Both the position numbers and the translations under genes were made by a program. Shown one piece after another: positions 8,098 to 14,438 of a DNA stretch of 38,533 nt. Every line of letters starts with the position of its first letter. Positions within the stretch are counted from its first letter, which is position 1. A model generated the notes under the pieces. That model ran no database searches. It had not been told where the DNA came from and saw only the letters and a list, made by a program, of their open reading frames with translations. The stretch is from Candidatus Yanofskyibacteriota bacterium (GTDB taxonomy: Bacteria; Patescibacteriota; Minisyncoccia; 2-02-FULL-40-12; IGHO2-12-FULL-4): NCBI GenBank assembly GCA_016181105.1, contig JACOZX010000017.1, positions 1 to 38,533 on the forward strand, in the 5' to 3' direction.

Positions 8098-9456
8098 CTA
8101 CAAAGCAAATTCTTCATCTAGCTTAGACACAACCGCCTCAACACGAATTCGGCTTTTTATTACTTCGGCCAAAGCCTCAGCCGAGCTTTCTTCGCCTTGA
8201 ACAACAAAGACTTTTTTCAGTTTTTTCTCTTGATTAGATCTCTTAACCCATTCAACCAAAGCCAATTGGTCAGCATGAGCAGAGTAGCCGCCGATACCTT
8301 TAACCAAACAATTAACCGGCACGCTCTCGCCAAAAATTGTTACCTCTTTTTGGCCGTCTAAAATCCTTCTGCCCAAACTGCCCTCCACCTGATAACCCAC
8401 AAATACAATGGCGCTGTTTGGGTCGGAAAGATACCTTCTCTCATGGTGTAAAATTCTGCCGCCGTTAGACATGCCGGAGCCAGCAATGATTATTTTGGGC
8501 GGCGCAACGTCATTTATTTTTTTTGAGTCCATAGCTGTTTCGGTCTGCCGCAAACCCGGGAAATTAAAAATATTACTGCCAAATTCCTGCGCCTCTTTTT
8601 TTAAATAGTCAGGGTATTTATTATAAACTTCGGTCATTCTGGCCGCCAAAGGGCTATCAATAAAAACCGGCAACTCGGAAATAAGACCGGCACTTAAAAG
8701 CTTGCTTATTTCAAAAAGCATCTCTTGCGTCCTTTCAATGGCAAACGATGGAATCATCAGAGTGCCGCCGCTATGAATAACATGCTCAACAACCTCTCTG
8801 AAAACTTTACTTCTTTGGTCAACATCTTCGTGGACCCTGCTTCCGTAAGCCGACTCAATCACTACATAGTCGGCATCTTTGATAAAATCTTTATCCGGCA
8901 AAAGAAGTGAAGGCGAATTGCCCAAGTCGCCTGTAAAATAAATCTTTTTGGTTTCGCCATTTTCTTTATAATCAAAACATATAACAGCTGAACCGAGAAT
9001 GTGACCGGCATTTAAAAAGGTGGCGGTAACGTCGTCCAATATCTTAATCCTCTGATAGTAGTCGACGCCCTCAACTATCTCCATCACGGCATCAATATCT
9101 GCAACCTCATAAAGAGGTTCGTGGTTGTCTTTTTTAGCCTCTTCAGCCATCAACCTCCAGTTGTCTGGAAAAGCCCTAGCCATCAAATCTTTTGTCGGTT
9201 TAGTGGTGAAAACCTTGCCCCTAAAACCCTCCTTATAAAGTTTGGGGAGTCTGCCGATGTGATCAGTGTGACTGTGAGTCAAAAAAACAAAATCAATGCT
9301 CTTGGGGTCATATTTAAAAGCAGAATAGTTTAACTCTTCCGCATACTTGGAGCCCTGAAAAAGCCCGCAGTCAACTAAAATTTTTGCGCTGCCGGTATCC
9401 AATAAATAATTTGCCCCAGTCACCGACATCGCCCCGCCATAGAAAGTTAAATGCAT
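8098..9456 (-). CDS. MBL-fold beta-CASP ribonuclease / RNA exonuclease (YSH1/CPSF-like)
   Basis: A 452-residue metallo-beta-lactamase protein with the metal-binding motif HSHTDH (His61, His63, Asp65, His66), a beta-CASP insertion (about 210-370) and a C-terminal RMMBL domain with the SGMSNGGRILHH and GGYSAHADQ motifs. This layout matches bacterial homologues of the CPSF-73/YSH1 mRNA-processing nucleases (COG1236), which cut or trim RNA using two zinc ions. It is distinct from RNase J, which has a longer C-terminal extension. The gene lies between a Nudix hydrolase (18 bp upstream) and a LOG-like gene. A role in mRNA turnover is the most likely, but the substrate is not known. Confidence 0.92.
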   Translation of the reverse strand: MHLTFYGGAMSVTGANYLLDTGSAKILVDCGLFQGSKYAEELNYSAFKYDPKSIDFVFLTHSHTDHIGRLPKLYKEGFRGKVFTTKPTKDLMARAFPDNWRLMAEEAKKDNHEPLYEVADIDAVMEIVEGVDYYQRIKILDDVTATFLNAGHILGSAVICFDYKENGETKKIYFTGDLGNSPSLLLPDKDFIKDADYVVIESAYGSRVHEDVDQRSKVFREVVEHVIHSGGTLMIPSFAIERTQEMLFEISKLLSAGLISELPVFIDSPLAARMTEVYNKYPDYLKKEAQEFGSNIFNFPGLRQTETAMDSKKINDVAPPKIIIAGSGMSNGGRILHHERRYLSDPNSAIVFVGYQVEGSLGRRILDGQKEVTIFGESVPVNCLVKGIGGYSAHADQLALVEWVKRSNQEKKLKKVFVVQGEESSAEALAEVIKSRIRVEAVVSKLDEEFAL

Positions 9457-9474
9457 AAATGCAAAATCAAAATA

Positions 9475-9897
9475 CTACTCAAAATATTTTTCCAATACGT
9501 CAAAAAAAACGCTACCATCGTCAACCTTTTTATAGCTATCCTTATCTACCCACCTAAAGTCATTATGCTCATCGCTTAATTTTAGTTCGCCAGAAACATA
9601 TTTACACTTAAATCCCACGAGATATACCACCCTTGGATAATTCCTGTGATTTTTGGGAAACTCGTAATACCAAACAGAGAAGGGTCTAAAAACTTCAATC
9701 TTAAGGCCAGTTTCCTCCAAAACTTCTCTTTGAAGTGAATGTGTCAAGCTGGAAGCGTCTCCATTTTTAGCTTCACCTTCTTGAATCTTACCGCCGGGAA
9801 AATCAAGACCTTCCATCGGATCGTTAAGAACAAGAACTTTACCGTCCTTTTCAATAAATGCCTTTTGGCCTACACAAAATAACGCATCGTCTTTCAT
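9475..9897 (-). CDS. Nudix hydrolase with an enlarged Nudix-box loop
   Basis: The 140-residue protein has a Nudix fold with FPGGKIQEGE (33-42) and REVLEETGL (57-65). In the standard Nudix box G-x5-E-x7-REUxEExGU, seven residues separate the first Glu from Arg-Glu; here there are fourteen (43-56), a seven-residue insertion. All metal-binding Glu residues are kept (Glu58, Glu61, Glu62), so hydrolysis of a nucleoside diphosphate derivative remains plausible. Such enzymes remove oxidised nucleotides or RNA caps. It starts the Nudix-MBL-LOG operon with its own promoter at 9925-9954; its neighbour is an RNA nuclease, which makes an RNA-related substrate worth considering. Confidence 0.88.
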   Translation of the reverse strand: MKDDALFCVGQKAFIEKDGKVLVLNDPMEGLDFPGGKIQEGEAKNGDASSLTHSLQREVLEETGLKIEVFRPFSVWYYEFPKNHRNYPRVVYLVGFKCKYVSGELKLSDEHNDFRWVDKDSYKKVDDGSVFFDVLEKYFE

Positions 9898-9924
9898 AAT
9901 TTCAATCTTATCAATTTTTATCCC

Positions 9925-9954
9925 ACTATACCATCCGTTATTTTATGTTTTCAA
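9925..9954 (-). promoter_or_regulatory. Promoter of the Nudix-MBL-LOG operon
   Basis: Minus strand: TTGAAA (9949-9954), 18 bp, TATAGT (9925-9930), with TG one base upstream of the -10 box (extended -10). The start point would be near 9918, giving a leader of about 20 nt to the Nudix ATG at 9897. Confidence 0.55.
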
Positions 9955-9958
9955 TGGC

Positions 9959-9967
9959 TGTGGATAA
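9959..9967 (-). other. Consensus DnaA box
   Basis: The plus strand reads TGTGGATAA, the exact complement of TTATCCACA. It lies between the two divergent promoter candidates at 9925-9954 (-) and 9972-10000 (+). A second exact box lies at 1358-1366. Single boxes can be chance in AT-rich DNA. Confidence 0.3.
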
Positions 9968-9971
9968 ATTA

Positions 9972-10000
9972 TTGACTTTCCACCTCCAATTTGATAATAT
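9972..10000 (+). promoter_or_regulatory. Plus-strand promoter candidate facing a terminator hairpin
   Basis: TTGACT (9972-9977), 17 bp, TAATAT (9995-10000) on the plus strand. Transcription would start near 10007 and meet the strong hairpin and U-run at 10014-10062, giving an RNA of only about 55 nt. A GTGGA...TCCAC dyad (9961-9983) overlaps the -35 box. No annotated plus-strand gene follows, so this is either a small-RNA promoter or a chance match. Confidence 0.35.
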
Positions 10001-10013
10001 TTCGATATCACTA

Positions 10014-10062
10014 CGAAAAGGACCCCTATGCAGTTTTGCTGTATCGGGGGCCTTTTTATTTT
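10014..10062. terminator. Bidirectional intrinsic terminator
   Basis: Arms AAAAGGACCCCTATGCAG (10017-10034 region) and CTGTATCGGGGGCCTTTT (10039-10056 region) form a stem of about 16 pairs with two mismatches around a short TTTTG-type loop. It is flanked by T-runs when read on either strand. It overlaps the stop codon of the NYN gene (minus strand) and would also end any plus-strand transcript from the promoter at 9972-10000. Confidence 0.75.
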
Positions 10063-10541
10063 TTATTCACTTTAAATTTTACCCAATCCAGATATAGTAT
10101 TCTTGCGCTGGTTCTTTTTAAAAGCACGGAACAATGGTTGCTCGGAGAAACAATAGCTAAAATCTTGTTTCTCCCCTGCAAAAATTTGACTAGACTGGCA
10201 TAATCGCCATCACTAGAAATGATAACCGCTTTATCAAAAACATTTTCATAAGTATCACAAACCGTTCGCAAAACTAAATCTGCATCGCAGTTTCCTTTTG
10301 CTTTTCCTTCACCGTCATAAATAGTTTCCTTGAAAACCAAAGTAAAACCAACTTCCTGAAGACGAGTATATAAATCTTTATATTTGGGTATCAGGCCTAG
10401 AAAAAGATAAGCCCGTTTAATTTTATATTTACTACTCAACCAAAGACGTAATCTTTTATAATCAAGCTCCCAACCCAAGTCAGCAACACCCTTATGAAGG
10501 TTAGCCCCATCAATATATGCGAAATTGTTTTCGGGGTTCAT
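10056..10541 (-). CDS. NYN domain protein (LabA/DUF88-like putative ribonuclease)
   Basis: The 161-residue protein is a single NYN (PIN-like) domain. Acidic motifs expected for metal-dependent RNA cleavage are all present: Asp11 in IDGAN, Asp86/Asp88 in NCDADLVLR, and Asp111/Asp113 in SSDGDYASL. The order and spacing match the LabA/DUF88 branch. These are predicted to be endoribonucleases or RNA-processing factors of the cytoplasm. It begins 17 bp after the presenilin-like gene and ends in a strong terminator, so it is the last gene of that operon. The RNA target is unknown. Confidence 0.9.
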   Translation of the reverse strand: MNPENNFAYIDGANLHKGVADLGWELDYKRLRLWLSSKYKIKRAYLFLGLIPKYKDLYTRLQEVGFTLVFKETIYDGEGKAKGNCDADLVLRTVCDTYENVFDKAVIISSDGDYASLVKFLQGRNKILAIVSPSNHCSVLLKRTSARILYLDWVKFKVNKK

Positions 10542-10558
10542 TGCAACTTTTTAGATAC

Positions 10559-11374
10559 TTAAATAATAAGCATCGTAATCAAATATCCGATTATTGACAT
10601 TGCCGCGATAGGCGGCAAAGCGGCCATTGGTTTTCTTTCTTTTTGATTTGCAAATAAAAGATGAGTGATAACAAAACCAGCCACTGCAAAAACCGCAACC
10701 AGCCAAGCTTGTATCAAAGAAACCCTGACGAGAGAGGAAACTAAAATTAAAGGCAAGGCCACATCGCCGCTTCCCAAAATCATAAACTGTTCGCCTAACT
10801 TCATATTCCCGGTTTTTTCTTTAAAATCTGAAAATCTGTTCGGAATGACCAGTCCAAAAATTGCATTTGACCGTATCATGTTCTCTGCCATTTTTATCAT
10901 ATGGCCGGTAAAATAAACGGCAACAATATCGTAAACCGAGAATATTGCTAAAATTATAACTGCCGCAATTGGCGTAAGGCTTAATCCTAAAACAGAACCG
11001 ATTCCGGTAATAGCCAAGATCACGGCCAAATTTTGAACCGCAACCCTAGGTATCGCTAAAACTAAGATCAAAAACAAAACAAGAGTAATCAAGGCAACTG
11101 TCGGTGAAAGAAAAACAGAAAAAATAATTTGCGAACCGCTAAAAATAACCAACCAAAGAAAAATCTTAAAAAAAATCCGGCTCGGCTTGCCTTGCCTGAA
11201 AACAAAAAAAATAAAAACCAAAAGCACCGCGGAAAAAATAAAAATATCCCAAAAAGAAAACTTAAAATCAAGAGATGGCAGACCCGCAGACGGCAACAAG
11301 GATAACTGCCTTTGAACAGTCAGAAGCCCCAAAATTTGCGCAGACGCAAACAAAATTACTCCTTTTATAATCAT
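10559..11374 (-). CDS. Presenilin/signal peptide peptidase-like intramembrane aspartyl protease (A22)
   Basis: The 271-residue polytopic membrane protein carries the A22 catalytic motifs in order within consecutive hydrophobic helices: Tyr148-Asp149 in VYDIVAVYFTGHMIKMAE, Gly-Ser-Gly-Asp204 in LGSGDVALPL, and AALPPIAAM (251-259) where presenilins have PALP. The first two provide the paired catalytic aspartates that cut peptide bonds within the membrane. It most resembles the archaeal presenilin homologues (COG3389) in size and in the His-Met-Ile-Lys-Met-Ala-Glu stretch. Likely substrates are membrane-anchored peptides or signal peptides. The start overlaps the previous gene's stop by 4 nt, showing translational coupling with a small membrane-anchored protein. 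Confidence 0.85.
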   Translation of the reverse strand: MIIKGVILFASAQILGLLTVQRQLSLLPSAGLPSLDFKFSFWDIFIFSAVLLVFIFFVFRQGKPSRIFFKIFLWLVIFSGSQIIFSVFLSPTVALITLVLFLILVLAIPRVAVQNLAVILAITGIGSVLGLSLTPIAAVIILAIFSVYDIVAVYFTGHMIKMAENMIRSNAIFGLVIPNRFSDFKEKTGNMKLGEQFMILGSGDVALPLILVSSLVRVSLIQAWLVAVFAVAGFVITHLLFANQKERKPMAALPPIAAMSIIGYLITMLII

Positions 11375-11667
11375 CTGGTCCAGGGTTTATCCGGATATTT
11401 CTTTAAAATATAACGATACTTACTTTCGCTTTCAGGTATGATAACTACGGATATATTATCTTCCAGCCAGCCATCTATTAGTTTCCTTTCCGGCACGGAA
11501 ACCACTTTAATTCTTTTTATGTTGCTGGCCTGTAAAGTTTCCACGTCAATATCCGAGTTAAAATTTTTTATGATAATAAAAAAGAAAAATATAAAGAAAA
11601 GAGCAAGGCCAATCAAAAAGATAATTCCCAAAGACGACTCCACTTTTATGGTTAAAAGATTTTTCAT
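11371..11667 (-). CDS. Small single-pass membrane protein, unrecognised
   Basis: 98 residues: one N-terminal transmembrane helix (about 13-34, very rich in Phe, Ile and Leu), then a charged domain of about 60 residues with the pattern RIKVVSVPERKLIDGWLEDN and a C-terminal Tyr-Pro-Asp-Lys-Pro-Trp-Thr-Arg. I do not recognise a family. It lies 7 bp after the cupredoxin-like gene and overlaps the presenilin-like protease gene by 4 bp, so it is translated together with the protease. A single-pass protein next to an intramembrane protease could be a partner or substrate; that is inference only. Confidence 0.65.
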   Translation of the reverse strand: MKNLLTIKVESSLGIIFLIGLALFFIFFFFIIIKNFNSDIDVETLQASNIKRIKVVSVPERKLIDGWLEDNISVVIIPESESKYRYILKKYPDKPWTR

Positions 11668-11674
11668 AATTGGT

Positions 11675-12130
11675 TTACTGCTTAATTATGATGGTGCCGG
11701 CTTCGTTTGGATTTCTCTCGTTGTAATAGTCAAAAACACCGGCTGTCTGGAAAGTGTAGTCAAATCCTTGGTCCGGAAGAATTTCTTTAGTGGTTTGAAA
11801 TCCCAAGCTTTCTTTGTTTTTAACAGAGCTTTGTGATGTTATTTTTATTGGAAAAAGACTTTTGTTTTGAAACTGAACGGAGTCTCCTTGATGAATTCTT
11901 AGATTGGTTGGACTAAAAACTCCACCGCTATAAAATATGGAATAGGTGCGGGACGGCCTGCTTGAGATGTTTGAACCGGTTGATGAAGAAGCAGAATCCG
12001 GACTACTGCCGCCAAAATAGGTGATTGCGACTGATAGCAAGATTAAAAGCAAAATAACTAAAATCCAAGACAACCCCTTGGGTTCAGAGTTTTCTGATTT
12101 ATTCAATAATTTTTCCTTTATTGACGGCAT
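11675..12130 (-). CDS. Membrane-anchored cupredoxin-like domain protein, copper ligands missing
   Basis: 151 residues: cytoplasmic N-terminus, one transmembrane helix (about 20-40), a Ser-rich linker and a C-terminal cupredoxin-like beta domain. Typical features are VFSPTNLRIHQGDSVQFQN (strand followed by the Gly-Asp turn) and a terminal GTIIIK strand. In copper-binding cupredoxins the last loop has Cys...His...Met; here it reads FDYYNERNPNEAG, with no Cys, His or Met, and the upstream His is missing as well. The domain probably does not bind type-1 copper and may be a structural or protein-binding module facing outside. It is the first gene of the run ending with NYN. Confidence 0.75.
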   Translation of the reverse strand: MPSIKEKLLNKSENSEPKGLSWILVILLLILLSVAITYFGGSSPDSASSSTGSNISSRPSRTYSIFYSGGVFSPTNLRIHQGDSVQFQNKSLFPIKITSQSSVKNKESLGFQTTKEILPDQGFDYTFQTAGVFDYYNERNPNEAGTIIIKQ

Positions 12131-12171
12131 AATTAGAGATTATCTATAACTATAATAACTGAATTTATGCA

Positions 12172-12200
12172 AAAAACAAAATCCCGAAAGTGGCGGGATT
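12172..12200 (-). terminator. Intrinsic terminator of the PIN-like gene
   Basis: Minus strand: AATCCCG, loop of 7 nt, CGGGATT, followed by TTGTTTTTT. The stem starts at the stop codon of the gene at 12199. Confidence 0.85.
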
Positions 12201-12702
12201 AAGAATGTTCGACTAAAAAATTTATTAAAGACTGCGATACGGCTGCTAGGATAGCCTTGCTTCCAGCGTTTGGTTTATGTTTAACCCAAACAACAAAAAG
12301 CGGGACCGATAGTTCTTTTTCGGTAAACAAAATTTTATTTTCTATGGGCATGATTACTCCGCCAATTTGTTGGTTGTCTTCTTTTTTCTCTTTCACAACA
12401 TCTTCTAAAAAATCATGGTCTCTTGTTAAAAACACAAGTCTTGGTTTAATATCCTGAAACAGGCATTTTAAAACATGGTGGTCGGAAAATATGACCTGCT
12501 TGGCAAGTTGCATTACCTGATAATCTTTTCTTCCTTTCTTTTCGCCATCAAGCCTTTTTCTTACATGAAAAATCGGAAAAAATAAGGTAAAAAGTTCTAA
12601 TTTTTCATCGGTTTTTTTTAGAAAAAAATTCAGAATTTTTTCGTCCATATTCGCAATGTTCTCATCCAAAAAAACAAAAACCGGAATTGTCTCTGTCTCC
12701 AA
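12199..12702 (-). CDS. Hypothetical protein with a possible PIN-like (DUF5615-type) layout
   Basis: This 167-residue soluble protein is not firmly recognised. VFVFLDENIA near the N-terminus and RLVFLTRDHDFLEDVV (about 88-103) recall the FLxDEN...TxDxDF pattern of PIN-like proteins such as DUF5615 and Mut7-C, in which these acidic residues bind metal. Between them is a basic stretch (VRKRLDGEKKGRKDYQ). The start is a TTG at 12702 preceded by AGGAG with 7 nt spacing; no in-frame ATG fits better. It stands alone, bounded by its own terminator (12172-12200) and that of the upstream gene (12768-12797). A nuclease role is only a suggestion. Confidence 0.6.
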   Translation of the reverse strand: METETIPVFVFLDENIANMDEKILNFFLKKTDEKLELFTLFFPIFHVRKRLDGEKKGRKDYQVMQLAKQVIFSDHHVLKCLFQDIKPRLVFLTRDHDFLEDVVKEKKEDNQQIGGVIMPIENKILFTEKELSVPLFVVWVKHKPNAGSKAILAAVSQSLINFLVEHS

Positions 12703-12767
12703 ACAGCCGCTCCTAGTTTTTTAAGGTCCGACTTAATGAGAATAAGTTAACAGATTGCCAAAATTTT

Positions 12768-12797
12768 GTAAACAAAAAGCGGATTTTTAGCCCGCTT
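12768..12797 (-). terminator. Intrinsic terminator of the ruvA-fem-murE run
   Basis: Minus strand: AAGCGG, loop of 9 nt, CCGCTT, then TTTGTTTAC. It begins at the stop codon of the small membrane protein gene at 12796. Confidence 0.75.
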
Positions 12798-13167
12798 ACT
12801 CCAAAACAAGTTTTCTGAAGCCGCCGATCTCGGAAACTTTCAGTTGTTTTGCTTCCTTTTTCATCTCCCCAGAAAATGCGTCTTTGGGGAAGATATAAAC
12901 TCTTAAATTTCTTACTACTCGGTCTTTCTTATTTTCAATACCCAAAACCATGTCCGAGCCTCTTTCCTGAATAAAAGAAACCTCGAAAACGCCGTTGTGT
13001 ATCTCCTTAGACGGCTCTCCGCTGAAAGGAGCTTTGACCAAAACGATGGCTAAAAAAATAAAGCCGAAAAACGACAAAACTAAATCATAAACATCTTCGT
13101 CCCTGACAGCCGCCTTAATTAAAATCATAAAGTTCACAGATAGTCCCAAAAATAAAAGAAATATCAA
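12796..13167 (-). CDS. Small membrane protein, unrecognised; start uncertain
   Basis: As read from the TTG at 13167 it has 123 residues: two hydrophobic helices (about 1-18 and 27-46) and a soluble C-terminal beta-rich domain (about 55-123). In-frame codons upstream of the TTG encode KKGEKRWKVF, the basic segment expected just before a first transmembrane helix, but contain no usual start codon. The only good Shine-Dalgarno (AAGGGAG, 7 nt spacing) serves an ATG at 13179 in another frame, which would give a 21-residue peptide overlapping this start. A non-standard start, a base error or translational coupling are all possible. It lies 29 bp after murE. Function unknown. Confidence 0.55.
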   Translation of the reverse strand: MIFLLFLGLSVNFMILIKAAVRDEDVYDLVLSFFGFIFLAIVLVKAPFSGEPSKEIHNGVFEVSFIQERGSDMVLGIENKKDRVVRNLRVYIFPKDAFSGEMKKEAKQLKVSEIGGFRKLVLE

Positions 13168-13196
13168 AAAAACCTTCCATCTTTTTTCTCCCTTTT

Positions 13197-14438
13197 TTAT
13201 TTTAAAAGTTCTTCTATTACCTTCTTATCGGACCAAGGAATCTTTTGGCCTCCGCTAACTGCCATGGAGGTTTCCGATCCCTTGCCCGTTATCACCACAA
13301 TATCACCTTCTTTAGCCAAAGTCAAGGCTTTTTTAATTGCTTCTTTTCTGTCAAGAATTTTTAGGATTTGGGATTTAGAATTTAGAATTTGCGAGAATCC
13401 CGAAGAAATTTGGTTTAGAATTTCTTCGGGATTCTCGTCGTATGGGTCTTCATCAGTTAAAATAATTTCGTCACAATACTTTGCGGCAATTCTGCCAAAC
13501 TCCGGCCTCTTCCACTTATCCCTGCCTCCCCCCGCCGCCCCGAGCACGCAAATCAATCTGCCGCCTAATGGCAAGCTCCTTTTCAAAGTTTGGTAAACCA
13601 TTTCCAGAGAATCCGGCGTATGAGCATAATCAACTACAACTTGAAAAGATTGACCAGCGTTAACATATTCCATCCTTCCGGGAATTGAGTTAACTTCAGT
13701 TAAAGCTTTTTTTATGACTTCCAAGCTAACGCCGTAATTTTCTGCCACCGCCACGGCCGCTAAAATATTGTATTTGTTAAAGTCACCATTTAGTTGAGTA
13801 GTCAGGCCTAGTTTCTCCCAATCGTGCCAGCCATACAAAATTTTTTTATTTGATTTGAATTTTTTAAATCTTTCCAAAAGAGGTTCGTCTTCGTTAAGAA
13901 TATGGGTGCGTTTGGTTTTTTTAAACAGCCGCTCTTTGGCTTTTATGTAGTTTTCAAAAGTGCCGTGATTTTCAATATGCTCTCTATGAATATTAGTCAA
14001 AACAGCCGCATCAAATTTTATACCCAGATGCCTTTTTTGTTTTATGCCCTCGGAGGTAACCTCCAAAACAACATATTTACAGCCAGCTTTTTTGGCTCGA
14101 TATAAAAACTGTTGAACCTTAAACCGGCCCGGCATGGTCATCTTTAAAGTATTGGGCCATTCTTTTTCTTTAATTTTGTATCCAAGTGAGCCGATCATGG
14201 CTATCGGTATTCCCGCTTTCTCAAAAATTTTAGCAATCAAAAAGACTGTTGTTGATTTGCCTTTGGTTCCCGTTACTCCGATAACTTTCATTGAGTGCGA
14301 GGGAAAACCGTAAAGCAAAGCCCCTAACCAAGCCAGTCCCCAGTGATAAATTGGCTGCCCGGCTTTAAACAGACTACGAGGCATGGACTTGCGGCCAAAA
14401 TCCAGCAACTTTTCTAAAATTTTATTTTCTTTAAACAT
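13197..14438 (-). CDS. murE: MurE-like Mur ligase, short N-terminus, altered amino-acid specificity motif
   Basis: 413-residue Mur ligase family protein with the ATP loop VTGTKGKSTT (55-64), the carbamylated-Lys helix YIKAKERLF (Lys168), DYAHTPDSLE (270-279) and GGGRDKWKRPEFG (303-315), as in MurE (UDP-MurNAc-Ala-Glu:diamino acid ligase). MurE usually has about 490 residues with the P-loop near 110; here it is at 57, so about half of the UDP-binding N-terminal domain is missing. The DNPR motif that reads meso-diaminopimelate is EDPY here (330-333), so the third amino acid is not predictable. Residues about 336-362 hold an in-frame repetitive insertion. It directly follows the Fem-like gene (no gap), which supports a peptidoglycan role. 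Confidence 0.8.
   Translation of the reverse strand: MFKENKILEKLLDFGRKSMPRSLFKAGQPIYHWGLAWLGALLYGFPSHSMKVIGVTGTKGKSTTVFLIAKIFEKAGIPIAMIGSLGYKIKEKEWPNTLKMTMPGRFKVQQFLYRAKKAGCKYVVLEVTSEGIKQKRHLGIKFDAAVLTNIHREHIENHGTFENYIKAKERLFKKTKRTHILNEDEPLLERFKKFKSNKKILYGWHDWEKLGLTTQLNGDFNKYNILAAVAVAENYGVSLEVIKKALTEVNSIPGRMEYVNAGQSFQVVVDYAHTPDSLEMVYQTLKRSLPLGGRLICVLGAAGGGRDKWKRPEFGRIAAKYCDEIILTDEDPYDENPEEILNQISSGFSQILNSKSQILKILDRKEAIKKALTLAKEGDIVVITGKGSETSMAVSGGQKIPWSDKKVIEELLK
13359..13437. repeat. Inverted repeat plus AT-rich short repeat inside murE
   Basis: A perfect 19-bp inverted repeat (13392-13410 with 13419-13437, 8-nt loop) lies in the coding sequence and is followed, in the gene's direction, by AT-rich tandem copies of an AATTCTAAATT-type unit (about 13359-13391). 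The translation contains ILNSKSQILK, a repetitive stretch. It looks like an in-frame expansion of a loop between the EDPY motif and DRKEAIKKAL. Confidence 0.7.

Noticed and set aside
1350-9970. Replication origin suggested by two consensus DnaA boxes
   Set aside because: The boxes are 8.6 kb apart, single, and not near dnaA, dnaN or an AT-rich unwinding region.
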